The notes below the pieces were generated by a model. That model saw nothing but the letters and a program-made list of their open reading frames with translations. It did no database searches and was not told the origin of the DNA. From Actinomycetes bacterium (GTDB lineage Bacteria; Actinomycetota; Actinomycetes; Actinomycetales; Cellulomonadaceae), in contig JAEWGQ010000424.1 in NCBI GenBank assembly GCA_023388235.1, positions 1-5,420 on the forward strand: 5,420 nucleotides of DNA, written 5' to 3'. The position numbers and the translations under genes were made by a program. Below, piece after piece: positions 1 to 5,053 of the stretch. How positions within the stretch are numbered: the stretch's first letter is position 1; every line of letters starts with the position of its first letter.

Positions 1-470
1 GCCCGGCCGCGCGCCGTCGGCGGGGCGGCGTCGGCGCGCAGCTCGTCCACCAGCCGGCGCACCGCGTCCCGCGCGGAGCCGTTGTAGGCGACGGTGAGGT
101 CGCGCCCGTCGCGGGACAGCACGGACAGCCGGCCGTCCAGCAGGTTGACGCTGTCCCGGACCGCCGCGACCTGCCCGGCCGGCACGCGCCGCACGTCGTA
201 GCCGCCCGCGCCCGGCGCGGTCCGCCGCGACAGCACGGTCAGCCCGGCGTCGTCGAGCACGAGCAGGTGGTCGTACAGGTCCATGGCCGGCGAGGCGTCG
301 CGGCGGGCGACGTTCCGCGGCACCTTGAGCACCAGCCGCGCGGCCGCGAGGTCGAGCGGGTGGCCGCGGTACAGCCGCGGCACGTCCTCCGGGGTCCGGA
401 CCTCGTCGATCCAGGGCCCGAACCGGTCGTACTCGCGCGTGCTGGGGGTGCCCGGGGCGCTGGTCGTCAT
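1..470 (-). CDS. conserved hypothetical protein, N-terminal 156 residues (runs off the left edge)
   Basis: This leftward gene starts at the ATG at 470 and stays open to the window edge, so its C-terminus is missing. Its N-terminus reads MTTSAPGTPSTREYDRFGPW. Visible blocks are a polar N-terminus with REYDRFGPWIDEV (residues 12-24), LVLKVPRN (46-53), MDLYDHLLVLD (63-73), and then alternating beta-type segments up to about residue 130. A short amphipathic helix follows (132-145, ARDAVRRLVDELR). The strand-rich core ending in a helix recalls a small PH-like fold, but that is only a pattern impression. I remember similar proteins as uncharacterised actinobacterial proteins; I do not know a function. 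No signal peptide or membrane segment is visible in this part. Third codon positions are almost all G/C, which supports real coding. The ribosome binding site is weak (AGGA at 481-484, about 10 nt upstream). It is divergent from the dehydrogenase gene. Confidence 0.8.
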   Translation of the reverse strand, partial: MTTSAPGTPSTREYDRFGPWIDEVRTPEDVPRLYRGHPLDLAAARLVLKVPRNVARRDASPAMDLYDHLLVLDDAGLTVLSRRTAPGAGGYDVRRVPAGQVAAVRDSVNLLDGRLSVLSRDGRDLTVAYNGSARDAVRRLVDELRADAAPPTARGR

Positions 471-510
471 CGACGTGCCGTCCTGTCTGGTGGCCCGCGG
501 GTCGGGGCCG

Positions 511-528
511 GTGCGCCGGCCGGCGCAC
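511..528. repeat. 18-bp perfect palindrome, candidate operator
   Basis: The sequence GTGCGCCGGCCGGCGCAC equals its own reverse complement over all 18 positions. It lies in the divergent spacer, 41 bp upstream of the hypothetical gene start and 150 bp upstream of the dehydrogenase start. If the weak TACGAT box at 535-540 is a real -10 for the leftward gene, the palindrome would cover its transcription start, a usual place for a dimeric repressor. In DNA this rich in G+C, short palindromes of G/C arise easily, so the role is a guess. Confidence 0.35.
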
Positions 529-661
529 GTCGTGATCGTACGCCCGCGCCCTCGCGTCCCGGCAGGACCGGGCAGCACCCGGGCAGCGCCCGCGCGGCGA
601 CCGGGCACGCCCGCCGGGATGCGGTTTGCGCCCCGGGTCCGCAGGCTGGGGGGAGCCCTCC

Positions 662-671
662 AGGGAAAGGA
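662..671 (+). promoter_or_regulatory. ribosome binding site deciding the dehydrogenase start
   Basis: AGGGAAAGGA ends 6 nt before the ATG at 678. It favours this start over the in-frame ATG at 687 and over upstream in-frame starts, which would add a low-complexity Arg/Ala/Pro/Gly-rich extension unlike the family. Confidence 0.7.
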
Positions 672-677
672 CGCAGC

Positions 678-1820
678 ATGCGCGCGATGGTCTACCGCGG
701 GCCGTACAAGGTCCGCGTCGAGGAGAAGGACGAGCCGCGGATCGAGCACCCGAACGACGCGGTCGTGCGGGTGGTGCGCGCCGCGATCTGCGGCTCCGAC
801 CTGCACCTCTACCACGGGATGATGCCGGACACCCGGATCGGGCACACGTTCGGCCACGAGTTCGTGGGCGTCGTCGAGCAGGTCGGGCCCTCCGTGCAGA
901 ACCTGCAGGTCGGCGACCGGGTGATGGTGCCGTTCACCATCTACTGCGGGACGTGCTTCTTCTGCGCCCGCGGCCTGTACTCCAACTGCCACAACGTGAA
1001 CCCGAACGCCACGGCGATCGGCGGCATCTACGGGTACTCGCACAGCACCGGCGGCTACGACGGCGGCCAGGCGCAGTACGTGCGCGTCCCGTTCGCCGAC
1101 GTCGGCCCGCAGCGGATCCCCGACTGGCTCGCGGACGAGGACGCGCTGATGATGACCGACGCGCTGGGCACCGGGTACTTCGGGGCGCAGCTCGCGGACA
1201 TCCACGAGGGCGACACCGTCGCCGTGCTCGGCGCGGGCCCCGTCGGCCTGTTCGCCGCGCGGTCGGCGTGGCTGATGGGCGCGGGCCGGGTCGTCGTCAT
1301 CGACCAGCTCGACTACCGGCTGGAGAAGGCGCGGGAGTTCGCCTACGCCGAGACCCGGAACTACGCCGAGCACGACGACATCGTGGTCGAGATGAAGAAG
1401 ACCACGGACGGGCTCGGGTTCGACCGCGTGATCGAGGCCGTCGGCGCCGAGGCGGACGGCAACCTCATCCAGCACGTCACCGCGGCCAAGCTGAAGCTGC
1501 AGGGCGGCTCGCCGGTGGCGCTGAACTGGGCGATCGACGGGGTGCGCAAGGGCGGCACCGTGTCGGTGATGGGCGCGTACGGCCCGCTGTTCTCCGCGGT
1601 GAAGTTCGGCGACGCGATGAACAAGGGCCTGACCCTGCGGATGAACCAGGCGCCGGTGAGCCGGCAGTGGCCGCGGCTGCTGGAGCACGTCCGCAACGGC
1701 TACCTGACCCCGTCCGACGTGATCACGCACCGCTTCCCGCTGGAGCACATCGCCGAGGCGTACCACGTCATGTCCGCCAAGCTCGACGGCTGCATCAAGC
1801 CGGTCATCATCCCGGACTGA
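678..1820 (+). CDS. zinc-dependent alcohol dehydrogenase, formaldehyde-dehydrogenase-like (MDR superfamily)
   Basis: A cytosolic oxidoreductase of 380 residues, the usual length for zinc alcohol dehydrogenases. The GroES-like catalytic domain shows ICGSDLH with Cys38 and FGHEF with His60-Glu61. Four cysteines of the structural zinc loop follow at 90, 93, 96 and 104. TDALGTGY (160-167) carries Asp161, which matches the third catalytic zinc ligand position of the glutathione-independent formaldehyde dehydrogenase branch. The Rossmann domain starts with VLGAGPVG (183-190), and Asp209 at the end of the second strand (VVVIDQ) suggests NAD rather than NADP. The family oxidises alcohols, formaldehyde or other aldehydes. 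The actual substrate cannot be read here, and homologues are often labelled glutathione-dependent formaldehyde dehydrogenase. All zinc and nucleotide positions look intact. It is 12 bp upstream of the next gene and probably co-transcribed with it. The start is chosen by the Shine-Dalgarno and family length. Confidence 0.93.
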   Translation: MRAMVYRGPYKVRVEEKDEPRIEHPNDAVVRVVRAAICGSDLHLYHGMMPDTRIGHTFGHEFVGVVEQVGPSVQNLQVGDRVMVPFTIYCGTCFFCARGLYSNCHNVNPNATAIGGIYGYSHSTGGYDGGQAQYVRVPFADVGPQRIPDWLADEDALMMTDALGTGYFGAQLADIHEGDTVAVLGAGPVGLFAARSAWLMGAGRVVVIDQLDYRLEKAREFAYAETRNYAEHDDIVVEMKKTTDGLGFDRVIEAVGAEADGNLIQHVTAAKLKLQGGSPVALNWAIDGVRKGGTVSVMGAYGPLFSAVKFGDAMNKGLTLRMNQAPVSRQWPRLLEHVRNGYLTPSDVITHRFPLEHIAEAYHVMSAKLDGCIKPVIIPD

Positions 1821-1826
1821 GAGGAG
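1821..1826 (+). promoter_or_regulatory. ribosome binding site for the GTG-started second gene
   Basis: GAGGAG lies just after the dehydrogenase stop codon and 6 nt before the GTG at 1833, which fixes this non-ATG start and shows translation is arranged as a two-gene unit. Confidence 0.7.
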
Positions 1827-1832
1827 CCACCC

Positions 1833-2396
1833 GTGCCGTACCGCGCCGAGAAGCCGCCGCTGCCCGAGACCCCCGAGCAGCTCCGCGCCCGCATCCCGGG
1901 CTGGGGGGCCGACCTCGACCCCGCCGACCGCCCGTCCTACCCGCGCGAGCGCACCGACCTCACGACGGGCGCCCACTGGGACGTCCCGGACCGCCAGGAG
2001 GAGACCTACCCCCGCGAGCGGTCGATCGAGCACGAGCAGCTCACGCCCGTGTTCGGCACCGCCCAGCCGCTGCACGGCCCCGCCGGCGCCATCCGGCGGT
2101 ACGCCTACGAGCGGTTCAGCGAGGACCGCGCCGCCCACTGGCTGCTGCTCATCGTGGGCGACCGGGTCGAGTCGGCCACCGCCCACCTGCGCTCGCTCGC
2201 GACGACCCGGCCGGACAACCCGGTGACGGAGACCGGGATCCTGGCCGAGCCGCGCCGGCACCCGGTCGCGTCGCGCCGGGGCCGGGTCGACGTGCGGCAC
2301 CAGCCGCTCGACGCGGTGCTCGTGGCCGGGCCCTGGCTGCTCGGCGCGGTCGCGGTCGTGCAGGCCGTCCGCGCCGTCGCCCGCCGCCGCCGCTGA
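1833..2396 (+). CDS. conserved hypothetical protein with a C-terminal hydrophobic anchor, paired with the dehydrogenase
   Basis: A protein of 187 residues that begins with GTG and ends in an Arg tail. The N-terminal two thirds are polar and rich in Pro, Arg, Glu and aromatic residues: PETPEQLRARIPGWGADLDP (11-30), SIEHEQLTPVFGTAQP (64-79) and a probable helix around AIRRYAYERFSEDRAAHWLL (86-105). RPDNPVTETGILAEPRRHPVASR follows at 126-148. Residues about 159-180 (LDAVLVAGPWLLGAVAVVQAVR) form one membrane-type segment followed by RRRR. That predicts a tail-anchored protein with the bulk in the cytosol (positive-inside rule); this topology is inferred. I remember similar proteins next to the same kind of zinc dehydrogenase in other actinobacteria, but no named domain or function. 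The pairing suggests it serves the enzyme, perhaps as membrane anchor or partner. Third-position G/C is near complete, so the frame is real. Confidence 0.85.
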   Translation: MPYRAEKPPLPETPEQLRARIPGWGADLDPADRPSYPRERTDLTTGAHWDVPDRQEETYPRERSIEHEQLTPVFGTAQPLHGPAGAIRRYAYERFSEDRAAHWLLLIVGDRVESATAHLRSLATTRPDNPVTETGILAEPRRHPVASRRGRVDVRHQPLDAVLVAGPWLLGAVAVVQAVRAVARRRR

Positions 2397-2400
2397 CCGC

Positions 2401-2433
2401 GGTGGGGCCCCCGGCAGCACCGGGGGCCCCACC
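2401..2433. terminator. strong hairpin between convergent genes, likely bidirectional terminator
   Basis: GGTGGGGCCCCCGG (2401-2414) is perfectly complementary to CCGGGGGCCCCACC (2420-2433) around a 5-nt loop (2415-2419). It sits 4 bp after the stop of the hypothetical gene and 14 bp after the stop of the ABC permease on the other strand. No U-tract follows on either side, as is common for actinobacterial terminators. Confidence 0.85.
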
Positions 2434-2447
2434 CGCCGGCCGCCGTG

Positions 2448-3287
2448 TCAGCGGCGCTCGCGCCGGTACAGCGCCCGCGACCAGGCGTACCCGAGCACGC
2501 CCACGGCGACGCACCAGCCGACGGCCTGCAGCGCGGTGGACGCCGGCACGGTCGCCCCTGCCAGCAGGCCGCGCGCGGACTCGATGATCGGCGTGAACGG
2601 CTGGTACTCCGCGAACCACCGCACGCCCGCCGGCATGGTCGCGACCGGCACGAACCCGCTGCCCAGGAACGGCAGGGCGGTGAGGATCATCGGCGTGTTC
2701 GACGCGGTCTCCACCGACCGGGCGCTCAGCCCCATGCCGACGCAGAGCCACGCGAACGCCGCGGTGGTGAGCGCGACCAGGCCCGCCAGCGCCAGCCACC
2801 CGGCCGCGCCCGCGTCGGGCCGGTAGCCGAGCGCGACGGCGATGCCGAGCACCAGCGCGGCGCCGACGACCCCCTGCACGGTGGTGCCGAGCACCGGGCC
2901 GCCGAGCACCGACCCGGGCGAGATCGCCATGGTCTTGAACCGCGGCATGATCCCGCTGGTGGCGTCCATCGCCGCGGTGATCGCCACGCTCTGCGCCGCG
3001 CCGACCACCGCGAACAGCAGGATCGCCGGGGTGATGTAGTCCAGGTACGCCGCGCGCCCGTCGGCGCCGGGGGTGACCCCGGGCGCGACGCCGGCGCCGA
3101 ACGCCCCGCCGAACACGAACACGAACAGCAGCAGCAGGGCGATCGGGATGCCGACCGTGAAGCTGGTCAGGCCCGGGTAGCGCACGGCGCGCAGCAGGTT
3201 GCGGCGCAGCATCGTCAGGGTGTCGGCGACGGGGCGTCCTCCCGTGCCGGGGACGGCCGGGGCGGTCAGGGCGGTCGGGGCGGTCAT
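2448..3287 (-). CDS. ABC-2 type transporter permease, DrrB-like
   Basis: Membrane subunit of 279 residues for the ATPase encoded just upstream. After a short cytosolic N-terminus with LRRNLLRAVRYP (27-38), about six hydrophobic segments are visible near 41-66, 83-107, 130-154, 163-188, 197-218 and 255-272, the ABC-2 pattern. FLGSGFVPVATMPAGVRWFA (207-226) followed by EYQPFTPIIESARGLL (227-242) is the typical C-terminal signature of the daunorubicin-resistance (DrrB) group. Family members move hydrophobic drugs, lipids or polyketides outwards; the cargo here is unknown. The ATG overlaps the stop of the ATPase gene in an ATGA, so the two are translationally coupled. AGGAGGTGG inside the end of the ATPase gene (3300-3292) is a near-perfect Shine-Dalgarno. 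Last gene of the leftward operon, ending at the hairpin. Confidence 0.93.
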   Translation of the reverse strand: MTAPTALTAPAVPGTGGRPVADTLTMLRRNLLRAVRYPGLTSFTVGIPIALLLLFVFVFGGAFGAGVAPGVTPGADGRAAYLDYITPAILLFAVVGAAQSVAITAAMDATSGIMPRFKTMAISPGSVLGGPVLGTTVQGVVGAALVLGIAVALGYRPDAGAAGWLALAGLVALTTAAFAWLCVGMGLSARSVETASNTPMILTALPFLGSGFVPVATMPAGVRWFAEYQPFTPIIESARGLLAGATVPASTALQAVGWCVAVGVLGYAWSRALYRRERR

Positions 3288-4048
3288 CGGGCCACCTCCT
3301 CGGTGGTGGGCGGGCGGTCGGGGTCGGTGAGGCGCAGGAAGACGTCGTCCAGGGACCCGGCGTCGTGCGCGGACTTCAGCTCCGCCGGCGTGCCCTCGGC
3401 GACGACGACGCCGCGGTCGAGCACGGCCACGCGGTCGGCGAGGTGGTCGGCCTCCTCCAGGTACTGCGTGGTGAGCAGGATCGTGGTGCCGGCCGCCACC
3501 AGGGCGCGCACCTCGTCCCACAGGGTCCGGCGGCTGCGCGGGTCGAGGCCCGTGGTCGGCTCGTCGAGGAACACGACGCGGGGGGTGCCCACGAGCGTCA
3601 TCGCGAGGTCCAGCCGGCGGCGCATGCCGCCCGACCACGTGGACACCGGCTTGCGGGCGGCGTCCACGAGGCCGAACTGCTCGAGCAGGGCGTCGACGCG
3701 CTCCCGGCCGGCGCGCCGGCCCAGGTGGTGCAGGGACGCCATCAGGCGCAGGTTCTCGACGCCGGTGAGCAGGTCGTCCACCGCGGACAGCTGGCCGGTG
3801 ACGCCGATGGCGGCGCGCACGGCCTGCGGCTCGGCGAGCACGTCGTGCCCGGCGACGCGGACGGTGCCGCCGTCGGGCCGCAGCAGGGTGGACAGGACGC
3901 CGACGGCGGTGGTCTTGCCGGCGCCGTTCGGGCCGAGCAGCGCGGTGACGGTGCCCGCGCGGACGGCGAGGTCGACGCCGTCGAGCACGCGCAGGTCGCC
4001 GTAGGACTTGCGCAGGCCGCGGACGTCCACGGCGAGGTCGCTGGTCAT
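3284..4048 (-). CDS. ABC transporter ATP-binding protein, DrrA-like
   Basis: Cytosolic ATPase of 254 residues that would power the DrrB-like permease. In order: Walker A GPNGAGKTT (39-47), Q-loop Gln86 (GVTGQLSAVDD), ABC signature WSGGMRRR (138-145), Walker B VVFLDE (158-163), D-loop GLDP (167-170) and the switch position in LLTTQYLEEAD (191-201). The switch position is Gln195 instead of the usual His; to my knowledge TTQYLEEAD is normal in the DrrA group, so the protein need not be inactive. The C-terminal SLDDVFLRLTD (232-242) is also the DrrA ending. Length fits a single-domain DrrA, shorter than the roughly 330 residues of longer members. GAGGAGGAGC at 4061-4052 gives a strong ribosome binding site. 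The gene lies 27 bp after the DUF4097 gene and overlaps the permease by 4 bp, so one operon is likely. Confidence 0.95.
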   Translation of the reverse strand: MTSDLAVDVRGLRKSYGDLRVLDGVDLAVRAGTVTALLGPNGAGKTTAVGVLSTLLRPDGGTVRVAGHDVLAEPQAVRAAIGVTGQLSAVDDLLTGVENLRLMASLHHLGRRAGRERVDALLEQFGLVDAARKPVSTWSGGMRRRLDLAMTLVGTPRVVFLDEPTTGLDPRSRRTLWDEVRALVAAGTTILLTTQYLEEADHLADRVAVLDRGVVVAEGTPAELKSAHDAGSLDDVFLRLTDPDRPPTTEEVAR

Positions 4049-4051
4049 GGT

Positions 4052-4061
4052 GCTCCTCCTC
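4052..4061 (-). promoter_or_regulatory. strong ribosome binding site of the ABC ATPase
   Basis: Read on the minus strand it is GAGGAGGAGC, ending 3 nt from the ATG at 4048 with the core GGAGG about 6 nt away. It lies in the 27-bp gap after the DUF4097 gene. It is much stronger than the site in front of the DUF4097 gene, so the ATPase may be translated more than its upstream neighbour. Confidence 0.6.
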
Positions 4062-4075
4062 GAGGGTGCGGTGGG

Positions 4076-4918
4076 TCAGGGGCGGCGGACGACGACGTCG
4101 CCGTAGCCGGTGCTGGCGCGGACCTCGGCGGTGGCCTCGTCCGCGACGGGACCCCCGGTCGGGGTGAGGCGGTTGCGGACGGCGCCGTGCTGCGAGGCGA
4201 CGTCCAGCCAGGCGGCGGTCCCCTCGGGCACGCCGACCTCGATGGAGCCGTACGACGTGCTGAGGTCGACGCTGCCGGACTCCAGCCGCTCGACGCGGAT
4301 GCCCGCGTGCGCCGCCCGGGCGGTGACGGCGCCCCGCACCCGTCCGACGGCGATGTCGGCGTGCGCGCCGGCGACCTCGAGCGTGCCGGTGACGAGGTCC
4401 ACCGTGGTCGTCCCGTTGGCGGCGCGGACGCTGCCCTGGCCCGCGACCTCGCTGAGCCGCACGGAGCCCGCGGAGGCCTTGACCGCGACGGTGCCGGTCA
4501 CGCGGCGCACGACCACGGACCCGGCGGCGGCGCGCACGTCCACCCGCTCGGCCTCGTCCACGCGGGCGTCGCCGGAGGTCACGGTCATCTCGACCGCACC
4601 GAGCCGGCCCTCCGTGAGCAGCGAGCCCGTCCGGCCCCGCAGGTCGGAGCCGGCCGGGAGCTCCACGGTGACGGACGCGGTGCCGGAGGCGAACGGCAGC
4701 ACGTACTGCTTCCACGACCCGGGGTAGTCGACGGTGACGGTGTCCCCCGCGCGCTGGACGCGGACGTCCTCGGCGGCACGGCGGCTGCCGGAGGACGACG
4801 GGTCGGCGGGCAGGACGGTGACGACGACGTCGTCCCGCTCGCCGGCCACGACGTGCAGGCTGCCGGACGGCACGTCGACGACGACGGGGACGGGGTGCGG
4901 CGCGGGGAACGTGGGCAT
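4076..4918 (-). CDS. DUF4097-family beta-strand repeat protein
   Basis: A 280-residue protein recognised as DUF4097 by its layout of short beta repeats with regularly spaced Gly-Ser/Gly-Asp turns. It opens MPTFPAPHPVPVVVDVPSGS and continues with VTVLPADP (33-40) and an insert with GSWKQYVLPF (67-76). Strands recur from about 80 to the end, for instance ASVTVELPAGSDL, SGDARVDEAERVDVRAAAGS, STSYGSIEVGVPEG and a final STGYGDVVVRRP. Such proteins are predicted to form a right-handed beta-solenoid-like fold. No signal peptide, lipobox or membrane segment is visible, so it looks cytosolic. Biochemical role unknown. In actinobacteria I recall this family between a HicB-like ribbon-helix-helix gene and DrrA/DrrB exporter genes, the order seen here. 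GGAG at 4927-4924 lies 5 nt before the ATG. Confidence 0.9.
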   Translation of the reverse strand: MPTFPAPHPVPVVVDVPSGSLHVVAGERDDVVVTVLPADPSSSGSRRAAEDVRVQRAGDTVTVDYPGSWKQYVLPFASGTASVTVELPAGSDLRGRTGSLLTEGRLGAVEMTVTSGDARVDEAERVDVRAAAGSVVVRRVTGTVAVKASAGSVRLSEVAGQGSVRAANGTTTVDLVTGTLEVAGAHADIAVGRVRGAVTARAAHAGIRVERLESGSVDLSTSYGSIEVGVPEGTAAWLDVASQHGAVRNRLTPTGGPVADEATAEVRASTGYGDVVVRRP

Positions 4919-5039
4919 GACGGCTCCAGGGCGGTGGTCGGGGTCCGCGGGGGTGGCCGCGGTGGTGGGTGTGGTGTCGCGCGGTGGTGGCGTGGTGTCG
5001 CGGTGGTGCCGCGCGGGCGGCGGCGTGCGGCGGGTGCGG
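4919..5039. other. G-rich low-complexity gap between the DUF4097 and ribbon-helix-helix genes
   Basis: No gene is seen in these 121 bp. The plus strand is a G/T-rich stretch of GGTGG words. GTGGTGTCGCG occurs at 4971-4981 and again at 4992-5002, a 21-bp period. A small hairpin can form from CCGCGG at 4945-4950 and CCGCGG at 4957-4962 with a 6-nt loop. No promoter-like pair was found on the minus strand upstream of the DUF4097 gene, so that gene is probably read from further upstream. Confidence 0.5.
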
Positions 5040-5053
5040 TCAGCGCACCCAGC
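4931..5053. repeat. direct repeat, copy 1 (gap downstream of the ribbon-helix-helix gene plus its last codons)
   Basis: The best-matching core is 4939-5053. Aligned to 5304-5420 it differs by one base (T at 4988 against C at 5355) and a 2-nt GT insertion in the other copy; similarity can be extended weakly leftward to 4931. The last 65 bp (4989-5053) are identical in both copies. It covers the stop codon and final codons (TGWVR end) of the ribbon-helix-helix gene and most of the gap up to the DUF4097 gene. Confidence 0.9.

Larger units (their letters stand above)
471..677. promoter_or_regulatory. divergent intergenic region, likely holding promoters for both flanking units
   Basis: The 207-bp gap lies between two genes pointing away from each other, so promoters for both must lie in or near it. 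No strong -35/-10 pair was found. The best -10-like word is TACGAT on the minus strand (540-535), about 65 bp from the start at 470, but no TTGACA-like partner sits at the right distance. On the plus strand nothing resembles a sigma70 promoter. The region also holds the palindrome described separately. Assignment as regulatory rests on gene layout rather than on a recognised motif. Confidence 0.4.

Noticed and set aside
267..677. Upstream extension of the dehydrogenase to the ATG at 267
   Set aside because: The added residues are low-complexity, overlap the divergent gene and carry no family sequence, whereas a good ribosome binding site stands before 678.
626..2587. A 653-residue open frame on the plus strand across the dehydrogenase and the next gene
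   Set aside because: It is Arg/Ala/Pro/Gly-rich with no domain and lies in a shifted frame over two well-supported genes; long stop-free frames are usual at this GC content.
3288..4715. Extension of the permease frame far upstream, giving a 755-residue protein
   Set aside because: The added part is an out-of-frame reading of the ATPase and DUF4097 genes; the ATGA overlap and the AGGAGGTGG site fix the start at 3287.
4945..4962. CCGCGG/CCGCGG hairpin as a terminator after the ribbon-helix-helix gene
   Set aside because: The stem is only 6 bp, no T-run follows, and it lies close to the DUF4097 start, where a terminator would silence the likely operon.
4971..5002. Short 21-bp-period repeats of GTGGTGTCGCG as a CRISPR or iteron array
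   Set aside because: Only two units, imperfect, with no spacers or replication genes; best explained as low-complexity GC-rich DNA.
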